Assembly (NCBI RefSeq): GCF_947259345.1
Contig: NZ_CAMYLS010000005.1
Location: 230,597 to 294,596 of the forward strand
DNA: 64,000 bases
Reading direction: 5' to 3'
Source of the DNA: an uncultured Maricaulis sp.
GTDB taxonomy: Bacteria > Pseudomonadota > Alphaproteobacteria > Caulobacterales > Maricaulaceae
A program made the translations under genes and the position numbers. The notes below the pieces were generated by a model. That model saw only the letters and a program-made list of their open reading frames with translations. It had not been told where the DNA came from and searched no databases. Positions 27,046 through 36,600 of this stretch are shown here, one piece after another (positions within the stretch are counted from its first letter, which is position 1; every line of letters begins with the position of its first letter).

Positions 27046-27456
27046 CTACTCCGTTATCGGCAGACAATCGCAGGCTGCGGCCGCCTCCCAGTCCAGCCGG
27101 ATCCAGCAAAGGGCTTTTTCAAGTGCATGGAACTGGCCAACCTGGCGCCCAGTCGAGTGGGCGACTGTGGCGACGATCATGGAGACGATCTCCTGGTCTT
27201 CGGGACGACCGACGAAACCGAGCTTCGTGCCCGGTCGCAAATCATCGACCAATCCCTGGACATTCTCGATAATCTCCACCGGCTCTGCTGTGATGGTCGC
27301 ATCGGTGATATTGATGAGCGCGCCGCGAACATTCTGCGCATTCGCGACATCCTTGAGTACGAGTCGGGACGCCTCGATTTCGCTCGCGTCAACCGGCCCG
27401 GTGTGGATCAGGCAGGCCGCCAAATTGGCTGGATCATGTGTAACGATGAACGTCAT
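27046..27456 (-). CDS. SpoIIAA/STAS-like protein
   Basis: 136 residues from the chosen ATG (MTFIVTHDPANLAACLIHTG). The pattern of alternating strands and helices, with GALINITDATITAEPVEIIE and GTKLGFVGRPEDQEIVSMI, resembles SpoIIAA-like/STAS-type proteins of unknown role. No phosphorylatable Ser motif typical of anti-anti-sigma factors could be recognised. Its start lies inside the last codons of fau (23-bp overlap), suggesting coupled translation. An alternative ATG eight codons upstream would lengthen the overlap. Confidence 0.6.
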   Translation of the reverse strand: MTFIVTHDPANLAACLIHTGPVDASEIEASRLVLKDVANAQNVRGALINITDATITAEPVEIIENVQGLVDDLRPGTKLGFVGRPEDQEIVSMIVATVAHSTGRQVGQFHALEKALCWIRLDWEAAAACDCLPITE

Positions 27457-28063
27457 CGCGCCCCGATCTGGCTTTCGCATCACCGGATGACCGGTCGAAC
27501 ACGACGAAGCGGCTCTCGGTGACCAGGGCATCCAGTGGCTGATCATGGCCTTGTACTGGAAGGTCGGCAACCACCTGACAGTCGAAAGCCAGCCCGACGG
27601 CCCGGACGGGTTGCGTCGCCCGCAGCGCCGCTAGGGTGTAGTCATAGTAACCCTTGCCAAAACCGAGCCGATTGCCACGCCGGTCACAGCCCAGCAATGG
27701 GACCAGAAGCAGGCTTGGCTGACAGTCGGATTGTCGGGCGTGCGGCTCCATCACGCCAAACCCCTTGCGCTCGAGTTGATCACCGGTCTGCCAGGCCCGA
27801 AAGACAAGCGGCTCACCGTCACCGATGACCACTGGCAGGCAGATGGAATGTCCGCAAGCGGCTAGCCGCGCCATCAGCGGTCGCGGATCCATTTCGCCCG
27901 CGAGCGGCCAATAGCCCGCGATACAGTCAGCAGTTTCAGGCACCCACGCGTCCGGAAACGCTTCAGCAAGCGCGGCCCCGGCCTGCGGCTGCGCTTCAGA
28001 CGCTTGGCGGCGCAGGCCAAGCAAGTGCGCTCGCAAGGCCGCTTTGTCGGCAGGGGAATTCAT
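27434..28063 (-). CDS. fau: 5-formyltetrahydrofolate cyclo-ligase
   Basis: 209 residues. Converts 5-formyl-tetrahydrofolate to methenyl-tetrahydrofolate. The family signature RLGFGKGYYDYTLAAL is clear, with LLVPLLGCDRRGNRLG before it. The last 18 residues (from about SSGDAKARSG) extend beyond the normal end and overlap the next gene. It lies downstream of a probable 6S RNA and zapA, an arrangement conserved widely in proteobacteria. Confidence 0.92.
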   Translation of the reverse strand: MNSPADKAALRAHLLGLRRQASEAQPQAGAALAEAFPDAWVPETADCIAGYWPLAGEMDPRPLMARLAACGHSICLPVVIGDGEPLVFRAWQTGDQLERKGFGVMEPHARQSDCQPSLLLVPLLGCDRRGNRLGFGKGYYDYTLAALRATQPVRAVGLAFDCQVVADLPVQGHDQPLDALVTESRFVVFDRSSGDAKARSGRDDVHRYT

Positions 28064-28084
28064 GTGGCGGCTCCACTTGCGCCG

Positions 28085-28215
28085 TCAGAGCGTGTTTATC
28101 CCCACAAACCCGACAGTTCAGGTGGGCACCACTTAAACGGGACCACGGTCCCAGACAGAGGCAGTTCCCTCGTGGAGGTGTACGGTCCGCAGGATAGACG
28201 CCCCGGTCGCACGCA
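28085..28215 (-). ncRNA. ssrS: Probable 6S RNA
   Basis: The 196-bp gap between zapA and fau is the classic place for 6S RNA, which binds the housekeeping RNA polymerase and is often co-transcribed with fau. The - strand folds into a rod. An outer stem pairs GCGT-CTATCC (28192-28201) with GGATAAACACGC (28090-28101); CGGACC pairs with a GGGTTTG segment inside. A terminal hairpin GGGAC-CGTG-GTCCC lies at 28139-28152, with a CACCTGAACT stretch between. Exact ends are estimates. No covariance search was possible. Confidence 0.68.
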
Positions 28216-28259
28216 GCAGATGACCGCCACCCCCTATGTGGAGGCGATTGCGCTTCAGC

Positions 28260-28685
28260 TCAAGCACCGGCTTCCACTATTGCGCTTCCAAGCGCAGCGT
28301 CCAGCACGTCTTGGTCCACGCTTATGCCATCACTCTCCAAGCTGTCTGCAAAGCTTTCCATCCGCTCGGCGAGGCGTGCCAATTGTCCCGCCAGACGATC
28401 GCGCGCAGCGGATTGCAGGCTGGCCGCTCCATGGTTTTCGTGGCGAAGCCTCTGTACCTGCTCTTCAAGCTCGGCGACCCGCCGGTCCGATTCCTTGAGA
28501 TCATCAACGAGGATCAAGGAGGCCATCAGCAAGAGCCGCAGATCTCCAATCTGCCCGACCTGCCCGGATATATCGCTCACGCGGTTGTCGAGACTGGTCG
28601 CAAGCTCGCGCAAATAGGATTCCTGACCGGCCTCGCAGCCAATCGTAAAGTCGCGACCATTGAGCGTGACGGTGACTCGCGACAT
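28260..28685 (-). CDS. zapA: Cell division protein ZapA
   Basis: 141 residues. ZapA binds and bundles FtsZ at the division site. N-terminal family signature VTVTLNGRDFTIGCEAGQES, then YLRELATSLDNRV and LLLMASLILVDDLKE, followed by a long helix likely to form a coiled coil (ELEEQVQRLRHEN). It is slightly longer than enterobacterial ZapA, with an extra C-terminal segment. It is 4 bp after the DUF4164 gene. Confidence 0.9.
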   Translation of the reverse strand: MSRVTVTLNGRDFTIGCEAGQESYLRELATSLDNRVSDISGQVGQIGDLRLLLMASLILVDDLKESDRRVAELEEQVQRLRHENHGAASLQSAARDRLAGQLARLAERMESFADSLESDGISVDQDVLDAALGSAIVEAGA

Positions 28686-28689
28686 CGCC

Positions 28690-28983
28690 TCAGCCCTCCT
28701 CCGCCATCAACTTGCGCAAATCCTCGATCGCACCGTCCAGCGCGTCAGAAGCCGTCTGCGCGGCCTCCTGCAACAATGCCTCGCGGCCACGCGCCTGATC
28801 CAGCGCCTCGGCAAGATTGGCCCGGTCGGCGTCAGAATCGCGCGCTTCCATGGCAGCGCGCTCGGCCCGCTCCACACGCGTTCGCATGGCCCGCCCCGCA
28901 CCTTCAACGCGGCTCATCGCGGCGTCCAGACGAGCGACCATGGCCTCAATGGCATCTTCAGGCATATCAGGGCGCACGTTCAT
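28690..28983 (-). CDS. DUF4164-type coiled-coil protein
   Basis: 97 residues from the ATG of MNVRPDMPEDAIEAM. It is almost wholly helical with heptad-like spacing (MVARLDAAMSRVEGAGRAMR), consistent with the DUF4164 family that precedes zapA in many alphaproteobacteria. The function is unknown; position suggests a link with ZapA and division. The upstream ribosome site is poor. The long upstream part of the frame has no support. Confidence 0.7.
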   Translation of the reverse strand: MNVRPDMPEDAIEAMVARLDAAMSRVEGAGRAMRTRVERAERAAMEARDSDADRANLAEALDQARGREALLQEAAQTASDALDGAIEDLRKLMAEEG

Positions 28984-29197
28984 ACGCCGAGAATCGTCTG
29001 TGTCGGCACAAAGTTCAAGTTCTTCATCAAGATTATCCCCTGCCGCTTTGACTCGCAGACCTTTCATACAGCCCAAAAACGACGGAATAGAGGTGATGGT
29101 GACGGCTTGCGCCACACGCGCGAATGTTTGACGCCCTTCGCGGAACGGTCCAAACATCCCGAAGCCGAAAATCGCCAAGCAAAGGCATCCGCTACCG

Positions 29198-29785
29198 ATG
29201 TATTCCCTACCCGACTGGGCCTTCTACCCGATCGCGACCGCGCTGGCGGCCGGTATGGTCATAACCGCGATGAGTTTCGGCGAGTCCGGCCACCGAAGTC
29301 CGGAAGAAATTCGCGCCGAAGGCATTGCCTTCGCAGATGACAGCCTCGCGGCGCTGACCCTGGGAAACGGATTGGCTGCTGAATTTCTCACGGACGAAGA
29401 ATCGCAGTTCGCCCGGATATCGGCGGCACGCGGCCCGTTTGACGGCATTCAGTCAGCCGGGGCATTCTTCACGTTGTCGGAAGACGAAATCGAGGCGCTC
29501 GAAGGGCATCGCGTCCGCCTGACATTTGTTGTTCGGGCCGCCGAAATCAACGGCGCTGAACAAGTGCGCCTGAACCTGTTCATTCCAGGACGCAGTCAGG
29601 GTGACTGGCAAAGCAGCCCGGTGACTTCGGAGTTTACGCGCGTGACTCTCGATCTAACTCCTGCTCAATGCGATTGGGGGTTCGCCTATGTCGCTGTGTG
29701 GCCGGACTGGGCAACAGATCGCAACCAGATCGACCTCGAACGCGTGGAAGTCAACGCATTGGAGCCGGTGACCTGCGACGGTTAA
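29198..29785 (+). CDS. Membrane-anchored protein of unknown function
   Basis: 195 residues. One hydrophobic segment near the N-terminus (FYPIATALAAGMVITAMSF, about residues 9-27) suggests a membrane anchor or uncleaved signal. The rest looks like a beta-rich extracytoplasmic domain (RVRLTFVVRAAEINGAEQVR, and FAYVAVWPDWATDRNQIDLE near the end) reminiscent of carbohydrate-binding jelly-roll folds, but no family can be named. Two cysteines are near the C-terminus. It overlaps the end of the convergent glycosyltransferase by 4 bp. Confidence 0.65.
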   Translation: MYSLPDWAFYPIATALAAGMVITAMSFGESGHRSPEEIRAEGIAFADDSLAALTLGNGLAAEFLTDEESQFARISAARGPFDGIQSAGAFFTLSEDEIEALEGHRVRLTFVVRAAEINGAEQVRLNLFIPGRSQGDWQSSPVTSEFTRVTLDLTPAQCDWGFAYVAVWPDWATDRNQIDLERVEVNALEPVTCDG

Positions 29786-30783
29786 ACTCGCGTCTTGCCG
29801 ACGCGCCAGACCTTGGCCCGACGCGTAATAAGATCGAACGGATTCCAGTTCATCATCCGCGCCAAACGCATGGCAGACACGCGTCGACTGGCCTGAATTT
29901 CCACGCGAGAGGCCAGAATCTTCTCCCGCGCGGACATGCCATCGGCGATGGCTCGCGCGAACAGGCGGCCCTGCCCAAAGCGGAAAGCGGAAATCCACAA
30001 CGCCAGGGTAACGGCAACATGGCCTGGCAGCAGGGCCCAGAACAGCCAGCCGGGCGTATTTTTGAGAAACACCCACAAACGGTTGCGGACCCCGTAATAG
30101 GTCGCAAACTCGGACCTGCGACCGGATGATCCGTAGCCGACATGGTCAACGCGCGCGCCGGCCAGTTGAATCACCGCCCACCCGCGCAGGCGCGCCCGGT
30201 AACCCAGATCAACATCCTCATTGTAGCAAAAGAAGCGGTCGTCAAAGCCGCCAAGCGCCTCGAACACATCGCGCCGAACGAACATCGCCGCGCCACAGGC
30301 CGCGAATACCTCGCCTTCGGGGATAGCGTTCAGCTTGCGACCATATCCCGATCGGTAGGCCAGCCCCAGCGCATGGTAGCAATCTCCGGTTCCATCCAGG
30401 ACGTCTTCATTGCCGGCAGCAAATTGTGTCGACCCGAATAGCGGGACATCCGGATAGGCGCGGCTGGCCGCCTCCAATTGCTCGATCCAATCCCGATGCG
30501 GGTAGGCATCCGGGTTCAGCAATGCCAGCCATTCCGACTGCGCCGACCGGGCAAGCAGATTATTGCCGCCAGCAAAACCGAGATTCTCACCACTCTCAAT
30601 CAGCCGAATGCCGGGCGGAATATCGGCCGCGGCGACACGCTGCCCGTCCGGCGACCCATTCTCCAGGACCAGTATCTCGCGCGGCGCGCGCGTCTGCGAC
30701 CGCAGTGCATCCAGACAGCCCGCGAGGGTACCAACACTCTTGTAGGCAACGATCAGCACTGTGATATTGGCAGTCTCAGTCAC
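29782..30783 (-). CDS. Glycosyltransferase family 2 (rhamnosyltransferase-like)
   Basis: 333 residues, GT-A fold. Seen: ITVLIVAYKSVGTLAGCLDA, VLENGSPDG, NLGFAGGNN, LLNPDAYPHRDWI (metal-binding Asp region) and FFCYNEDVDLGYRARLRGW, typical of the RfbF/WbbL-like group of dTDP-rhamnosyl and related transferases. A hydrophobic stretch near residues 250-285 may attach it to the membrane. The GTG start has a CAGGA ribosome site; the 37 codons upstream look spurious. Acceptor and donor cannot be told from sequence. Confidence 0.86.
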   Translation of the reverse strand: MTETANITVLIVAYKSVGTLAGCLDALRSQTRAPREILVLENGSPDGQRVAAADIPPGIRLIESGENLGFAGGNNLLARSAQSEWLALLNPDAYPHRDWIEQLEAASRAYPDVPLFGSTQFAAGNEDVLDGTGDCYHALGLAYRSGYGRKLNAIPEGEVFAACGAAMFVRRDVFEALGGFDDRFFCYNEDVDLGYRARLRGWAVIQLAGARVDHVGYGSSGRRSEFATYYGVRNRLWVFLKNTPGWLFWALLPGHVAVTLALWISAFRFGQGRLFARAIADGMSAREKILASRVEIQASRRVSAMRLARMMNWNPFDLITRRAKVWRVGKTRV

Positions 30784-30992
30784 GCGGAATCCTGTATTTG
30801 CTTGCGGATTGCTGCGGCGCAGCGCCTTCCCTTTTCCCGGGTAGCGGGTAGCATGCTTTCCGGTTGTCGCGAACTCCTCCCGCATGTGCGCCACCTATTA
30901 ATGCGTACCTGTAGTGCGGGGGAATTCAGCTCGTAGCGCGGAGCATGCGCGCAATTGTCAAGCATTCCGCGAACCGGCGAAGGACGACACGG

Positions 30993-32720
30993 TTGAGCAA
31001 TATCCTGATTGATACCGGCCTCGTTCTTGCGCTCGGTGCCGTACTGCTGTCGGGGCGCCTCTCAACGGCGCGCGCCTTCGCACTCTTTATTGCGGCCGTA
31101 ATCCTCACGGGTCGGATCTCGCTTGATGATGCGTTCGAACGGCTGACCTCGCCCGCCATTCTCGCCGTTACAAGCCTGGTGATTATCGCCTCGGCCTTGA
31201 CGCGATTGCCCGGTCTCAGTCGGATTGTGTTCGGACAAGCCGGCCTCCCGACGCGCCTGACGCTCGCCCGCTTCCTTGGCGCGGCGGCGCTGACATCATC
31301 GGTGACACCCAACACGGCAGTAGTTGCGGCCCTCCTGGGGCCGGCGGCGCGACGCCCCGACCTCGCCCCGCATCTCCTTCTGCTGCCGCTCTCCTACATG
31401 GCCCTGGCCGGGGGGATGATGACCCCTTTCGGGACGTCAGCTAGCCTTATGGTGACTGGCGAAGCCGCGCGCCACGGCATCGAATTGTCTGTACTGGACT
31501 TCGTGATACCGGGAGCAGCGGTCGCGGGCGCCGTCTTCATCGTGCTGACGGTCCTGGCACCGGTCATCCTGCGCGAGCGCCAGCCACGGCAAACCGACAC
31601 ATCAGGCATCTTTCACATCGAAGCCCGTATTGACGACGCATCCAGCCTGGATGGCCGCAGCGTCACCTCAGCAGGCCTGCGCCGATTGCACAGCTTCTAC
31701 CTCGCCGAGGTGGTGCGGGGAAACCGGGTCGTTCGCCCCGCCCATCCCGGTTTCGTGTTGAACTCCGGTGATCGGTTGATTTTCGTCGGCGATATCACAC
31801 ACTTCGATGAGCTCCACAATATTGACGGCCTGACACTGGACAGCGCGCCGAAGAGGCGTGCTGGTGATGAATTCTTTCACGCGGTGATCAGCGGGCAGAG
31901 CTTGCTGGACGGCCAAACACTGCGCGAGGCTGATTTTCGTGCCCGTTTCAATGCATCCGTGATGGCCGTTCGCCGCGGCAATGAGCGCCTTTCGGGCAAG
32001 CTTGGGGACATCCGCCTTCGCACAGGCGATGTCCTGATCCTGTCTGCTGGACCCGACTTCGGCAGCCGGGATAATGTCCGGCCCAATCTTCACATTCTAG
32101 ACGTCCGCATGCCCGGCCAGGCTCCGATGCGCGCGAGTACCGCATGGGCGCTCGGATTGAGCTTCATCACATTCCTCGCCGCCGCGCTCACCCAAGTCAT
32201 CCCATTCCACCACGCAGCCCTCGCGCTGGCGGCTTTGGTCGTGGCCCTCGACTGGAGTTCGGCACGAGAGGTACGCCGGAATTTCCCGTTCGATCTCGTT
32301 ATCATCCTGTGGGGCGCCATTCTGTTGAGCCTGGTCATCACCCAATCGGGGGCCGCGTCCGCCATGGCCGACATGATCGCGACGGCAACAGCGCACATGC
32401 CACCCGCCGCGGCGCTCTGCCTTATCTTCCTATTTGCCTGGGCAATGACCGAATTATTCTCCAATGCCAGCGCCGCGCTCACCGCACTACCAGTGGCGTT
32501 GGCCACCGCGGCACAACTCGACCTGCCCGCAGAAGCCTTTGCCCTGGCGACTGCCTTTGGGGCCAGCGCCAGCTTCCTCATGCCCTTCGGCTATCAGACA
32601 CATTTGATGGTGATGACACCTGGCCGCTACCAGCTCACCGACTTTCTCGCGCTTGGCGGAATCGTGTTTGTGACATACGCCTCGACCGCACTCAGCGTAC
32701 TCAGCTTCAGCTATCTGTGA
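30993..32720 (+). CDS. SLC13-family permease with RCK_C domains, probable sulfate transporter
   Basis: About 575 residues. It has two membrane halves with the DASS-family motifs SVTPNTAVVAALLGPAA and GASASFLMPFGYQTHLMV. They flank a cytoplasmic insert with two TrkA-C/RCK_C-like domains (about residues 205-375). Members next to cys genes import sulfate; the neighbours cysQ, cysNC and cysD support that here. The TTG at 30993 has a GAAGGA ribosome site at 8 nt and fits the first helix. An ATG at 30945 would add 16 residues but has a poorly spaced site. Confidence 0.85.
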   Translation: MSNILIDTGLVLALGAVLLSGRLSTARAFALFIAAVILTGRISLDDAFERLTSPAILAVTSLVIIASALTRLPGLSRIVFGQAGLPTRLTLARFLGAAALTSSVTPNTAVVAALLGPAARRPDLAPHLLLLPLSYMALAGGMMTPFGTSASLMVTGEAARHGIELSVLDFVIPGAAVAGAVFIVLTVLAPVILRERQPRQTDTSGIFHIEARIDDASSLDGRSVTSAGLRRLHSFYLAEVVRGNRVVRPAHPGFVLNSGDRLIFVGDITHFDELHNIDGLTLDSAPKRRAGDEFFHAVISGQSLLDGQTLREADFRARFNASVMAVRRGNERLSGKLGDIRLRTGDVLILSAGPDFGSRDNVRPNLHILDVRMPGQAPMRASTAWALGLSFITFLAAALTQVIPFHHAALALAALVVALDWSSAREVRRNFPFDLVIILWGAILLSLVITQSGAASAMADMIATATAHMPPAAALCLIFLFAWAMTELFSNASAALTALPVALATAAQLDLPAEAFALATAFGASASFLMPFGYQTHLMVMTPGRYQLTDFLALGGIVFVTYASTALSVLSFSYL

Positions 32721-32734
32721 CTGGAAACCCTCTC

Positions 32735-33541
32735 ATGCCGAACATCGACGACAAGAACGCGATCGCGTTCGAATTTGCCCGCATCTGCTCACTCGCCGCC
32801 GTCAAGGTCATGGAGATCTATGCGGGAGATTTTGAAGCGCGCGGCAAGGCCGACAAGTCGCCGGTCACCGATGCGGACGAACTGGCCGAGGAAATCATCC
32901 TCGCCGAGCTGGCCTCAAGCCTGCCTGGCATTCCGGTGCTCGCCGAAGAAAGCTTCGCAAGCGGGTTTCGTCCGAATACCGACGGCTCATTCATCCTCGT
33001 GGACCCGGTCGACGGCACCAAGGAATTCCTGAGCCGGAACGGCGAGTTTACCGTCAACATAGCGCTCATCGAGAATCGCGCACCGACCGCAGGCTGTGTT
33101 TTCGCACCAGCGCGCGAACGCATCTTTGTCGGCGGAACCAATGCATGGGCCGGCACCCTGAAACCAGGAGAATGCGTGAGTCCCGCCTCGCTGCAGCCGA
33201 TCGAAACCCGGGCCCCGTCAAAAAGCGGGATGATTGCGGTCATGAGCCGGTCTCATGCCGATGACAAGACCGTCGCATTTGCGGAGTCACGGGGCGTCAC
33301 GGAAATCGTTTCCGCCGGATCTTCATTGAAATTTTGCCTGGTGGCTGAAGGTGTTGCGGACGTATATCCGCGCTTCGGACCGACCAAGGAATGGGACACC
33401 GGCGCCGGCCACGCCGTTCTGAACGCCGCCGGCGGGGTGGTATTGACCCCAGACGGGGACCCCTTCGTCTACGCCAAGGCTGAAACAGAGTATCTCAACG
33501 GCGCTTTCGTCGCCTGGGCGCGCAAGCCGGATCAGAGGTAA
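32735..33541 (+). CDS. cysQ: 3'(2'),5'-bisphosphate nucleotidase CysQ
   Basis: 268 residues, inositol monophosphatase superfamily. Removes the 3'-phosphate from PAP, the by-product of sulfotransferases and PAPS reductase. Metal-binding motifs: KSPVTDADELAEEI, VLAEES, and FILVDPVDGTKEFLSRNGEFTVN; near the end EWDTGAGHAVLNAAGG. It starts 15 bp after the permease stop, so the two are probably co-transcribed. Confidence 0.94.
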   Translation: MPNIDDKNAIAFEFARICSLAAVKVMEIYAGDFEARGKADKSPVTDADELAEEIILAELASSLPGIPVLAEESFASGFRPNTDGSFILVDPVDGTKEFLSRNGEFTVNIALIENRAPTAGCVFAPARERIFVGGTNAWAGTLKPGECVSPASLQPIETRAPSKSGMIAVMSRSHADDKTVAFAESRGVTEIVSAGSSLKFCLVAEGVADVYPRFGPTKEWDTGAGHAVLNAAGGVVLTPDGDPFVYAKAETEYLNGAFVAWARKPDQR

Positions 33542-33542
33542 A

Positions 33543-33575
33543 ACCCCGGAGACACGCAACATGCCTCCGGGATTG
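33543..33575. terminator. Terminator between convergent cysQ and cysNC
   Basis: Stem CCCGGAG / CTCCGGG with a 13-nt loop. On the - strand it is followed by GGGGTTTTA, so it best serves cysNC. On the + strand the following T-content is weak. Confidence 0.65.
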
Positions 33576-33579
33576 TTAC

Positions 33580-35475
33580 TCAGCCCAGGCGGCCCAGACG
33601 CCTGAGTTCGGCGATCAACTGGTCCGCCGCGTCTTCGGCACTGAGATCGGCCGTCTTGATATGCAGCTCCGGCGAGTCAGGCACCTCATAAGGACTGTCG
33701 AAACCCGTGAAATTCTTGATCTCTCCGGCCTTCGCTTTCTTGTAGAGCCCCTTCGGGTCGCGCTCCATGCACAACTCGATCGGCGCATCGATGAAGACTT
33801 CAATGAACTCGGACTCATCAACGAGTTCACGCACCATCTGCCGCTCGGAACGGAAAGGCGAAATGAAAGAGCAGGTAACGATCAGGCCCGCATCAACAAA
33901 CAGTTTTCCGACTTCACCTATGCGTCGGACATTCTCGACGCGGTCTTCGTCGGTGAAGCCCAGATCCCTGTTCAACCCGTGGCGAATATTGTCGCCATCG
34001 AGCGAATAGGTGTGATGCCCCGCCTTTGAGAGCTTGCTTTCAACCAGGTTCGCGACCGTCGACTTGCCGGCACCGGACAGGCCGGTGAACCATAGAATTG
34101 CAGGCTTCTGCCCCTTGATCCGCGCCCGATCATCCTTGCTCACATCCATGGCATGATGATGGATGTTGGACGCACGCCGCAGACCGAACTCAATCATGCC
34201 GGCGCCAACCGTCTGGTTGGTGAAACGGTCAACCAGGATGAAGGCACCCATTCCACGAATCTGCTGGTACGGATCGAAGGCGACCGGCCGGGCAGTCGAC
34301 AGATTGCAATAACCGATGCCGTTCATATCAAGTTTTCGGCTCGGCTTCTTTTCATAGGTATTGACATCCACGCTGTGTTTCAGCGCTGACACGGTAGCGG
34401 GGGTCGTCGCCGTACCGATCTTGAGCAAGTAAGAGCGCCCTGGCAGCAGGCTCTCTTCGGACATCCACAAAATCTCGGCGGCAAACTGATCCGTGACCTC
34501 CGGACGCGCCGCGGCCTCGGCGATCACATCACCGCGCGAAACGTCGATTTCGTGGTCGAGGACCAAGGTGATCGCATCGCCGGCGACCGCCTCCACCAGG
34601 TCACCATCCGCCGTCACGATCCGCTCGACCATCGCGGTCTGCCCGGACTGGGCTACGACGATGGTATCACCGGGCCTGACGATTCCGGCGACCACCGTCC
34701 CCGCATAGCCACGGAAATTGAGATCCGGGCGATTGACCCACTGGACCGGCATGCGGAACGGCTGATTCTGGATGTCACTGCTGACGTCCAGTTCTTCGAG
34801 GTGCTCGATCAAGGTTGGCCCGGTATGCCAGGCCATGTCCTCGCTGCGCCGCGTGACATTGTCACCATAGCGCGCCGACATGGGGATGGGCGTGATCGTC
34901 TCGAAACCCAAGGCCTCGGCGCTCCGCAGATAGTCCGCGACGATCTCGTGGAAACGGCCGCGCGAATGCTCTACCAGGTCCATCTTGTTAACCGCCAGAA
35001 CGATGTGGCGAATGCCCATCATCCGCGCAATGTAAGTGTGGCGCAGGGTCTGGACGAGCACGCCCTTGCGGGCATCAATCATCATCACCGCGACATCAGC
35101 CGTCGACGCGCCAGTCGCCATATTGCGGGTATACTGCTCGTGACCGGGCGTATCCGCGACCACGAACTTGCGCTTTCCGGTCGCGAAGAAACGATAGGCG
35201 ACATCGATCGTGATGCCCTGTTCGCGTTCCGCTTCCAAACCATCCAGCAAGAGAGCGAAATCGACCTCATCACCGACAGTGCCGTGTTTGCGGCTGTCAC
35301 GTTCCAGGACGCTGATCTGGTCCTCGAACAATAGTTTGCTGTCGTAGAGCAGACGGCCAATCAGGGTCGACTTGCCGTCATCGACTGAGCCGCAGGTCAA
35401 GAAGCGCAGGACACCCTGCCCGCCGGATTGGGTCAGGCGATCGATGACGTCCGCGCGTGAGCTTTCGATACTCAT
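33580..35475 (-). CDS. cysNC: Bifunctional sulfate adenylyltransferase subunit 1/adenylylsulfate kinase
   Basis: 631 residues; CysN GTPase fused to CysC kinase. The CysN part (to about 440) has the G motifs GSVDDGKS (residues 29-36), DTPGHEQ and NKMD, with EF-Tu-like beta-barrels after. The CysC part (about 455-631) has GLSGAGKST, LDGDNIRHGLNRDLGF, and FISPFRSER. With CysD it activates sulfate to APS and then PAPS. The fused form is usual in rhizobia (NodQ-like) and many other alphaproteobacteria. The start overlaps the cysD stop by 1 bp. Confidence 0.97.
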   Translation of the reverse strand: MSIESSRADVIDRLTQSGGQGVLRFLTCGSVDDGKSTLIGRLLYDSKLLFEDQISVLERDSRKHGTVGDEVDFALLLDGLEAEREQGITIDVAYRFFATGKRKFVVADTPGHEQYTRNMATGASTADVAVMMIDARKGVLVQTLRHTYIARMMGIRHIVLAVNKMDLVEHSRGRFHEIVADYLRSAEALGFETITPIPMSARYGDNVTRRSEDMAWHTGPTLIEHLEELDVSSDIQNQPFRMPVQWVNRPDLNFRGYAGTVVAGIVRPGDTIVVAQSGQTAMVERIVTADGDLVEAVAGDAITLVLDHEIDVSRGDVIAEAAARPEVTDQFAAEILWMSEESLLPGRSYLLKIGTATTPATVSALKHSVDVNTYEKKPSRKLDMNGIGYCNLSTARPVAFDPYQQIRGMGAFILVDRFTNQTVGAGMIEFGLRRASNIHHHAMDVSKDDRARIKGQKPAILWFTGLSGAGKSTVANLVESKLSKAGHHTYSLDGDNIRHGLNRDLGFTDEDRVENVRRIGEVGKLFVDAGLIVTCSFISPFRSERQMVRELVDESEFIEVFIDAPIELCMERDPKGLYKKAKAGEIKNFTGFDSPYEVPDSPELHIKTADLSAEDAADQLIAELRRLGRLG

Positions 35476-36449
35476 CAGAAATAGCCCTCGCGCTTCTTTT
35501 TCTCCATCGACCCGGCTTCATCGTGATCTATCAATCTCCCGGAGCGTTCCGACGTGCGAGCGGTGAGCATCTCCAGCACAATGCGCTCAAGACTGTCGGC
35601 GTCGGACTCGACCGCACCGGTGAGCGGGTAGCAGCCGAGTGTGCGGAACCGCACCCGTCTGAGCTCCGGCGTCTCGCCGGGATGCAGCGGCAAACGGTCG
35701 TCATCCACCATGATCAGCTGGCCGTCGCGCTCGACAACAGGACGTTCGGCCGCAAAATAAAGCGGCACAATCGGGATGGCCTCTTCCAGGATGTATTGCC
35801 AGATATCCAGCTCGGTCCAATTGGACAAGGGGAAGACCCGGATTGACTCGCCCAGCTTGATCTTGGTGTTGTAATTATTCCACAATTCGGGGCGCTGATT
35901 CTTCGGGTCCCAACCCTGATTGACATCGCGGAACGAGAAAATCCGCTCTTTGGCGCGCGATTTCTCTTCATCACGCCGCGCACCACCAAATGCCGCATCA
36001 TAGCCGTGCCGAGTCATGGCATTGCGAAGCGCCTCGGTCTTCATCACCTGGGTATGGACCTGAGATCCGTGGTCGAACGGATTGATGCCTCGAGTTCGGC
36101 CGTCTTCATTGATTTCAACCCGAAGCTCGAGCCCAAGCGCCGCCGCGATCGCGTCCCGAAATTCAATCATTTCCTTGAATTTGAAGGTCGAATCGACATG
36201 TTGCAAAGGGAATGGCAAGCGCGATGGATAGAAGGCCTTGAGGGCCAGATGAAGCATCACCGCGCTGTCCTTACCAATCGAATAGAGCATGACCGGATTG
36301 GAAAACTCAGCCGCGACTTCCCGCATGATGTGGATGCTTTCGGCCTCTAACGCATGCAAGTGCCCCGACAAGGGTTGTGGGCGCTTGTACGGACCAGCGC
36401 CAAACCGCGCAGCATAGGCGCGGATCCGTTCGGATATGTCGATTGTCAC
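35475..36449 (-). CDS. cysD: Sulfate adenylyltransferase subunit 2
   Basis: 324 residues. PP-loop ATP pyrophosphatase domain: [20 protein letters not shown], with [35 protein letters not shown], and [17 protein letters not shown]. It pairs with CysN to make APS. The GTG start at 36449 has a CAGGAAG ribosome site and gives about 40 residues before the family core; the longer frame runs into unlikely sequence. The promoter should lie in the 151 bp before degT. Confidence 0.95.
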   Translation of the reverse strand: MTIDISERIRAYAARFGAGPYKRPQPLSGHLHALEAESIHIMREVAAEFSNPVMLYSIGKDSAVMLHLALKAFYPSRLPFPLQHVDSTFKFKEMIEFRDAIAAALGLELRVEINEDGRTRGINPFDHGSQVHTQVMKTEALRNAMTRHGYDAAFGGARRDEEKSRAKERIFSFRDVNQGWDPKNQRPELWNNYNTKIKLGESIRVFPLSNWTELDIWQYILEEAIPIVPLYFAAERPVVERDGQLIMVDDDRLPLHPGETPELRRVRFRTLGCYPLTGAVESDADSLERIVLEMLTARTSERSGRLIDHDEAGSMEKKKREGYF

Positions 36450-36600
36450 TATTCGGCTTCCTGTTCGATCGCTCACAAGGGGCCCTGAACCTCGTGGACG
36501 TCTAGACAAACACGCTCTTTGGTCGCCGACAACCAAGAGACATTGGCTTTATATGGTACGGACGCGCCGTCATTCCAAGCGCCGACAGCACTCGCCCCTG

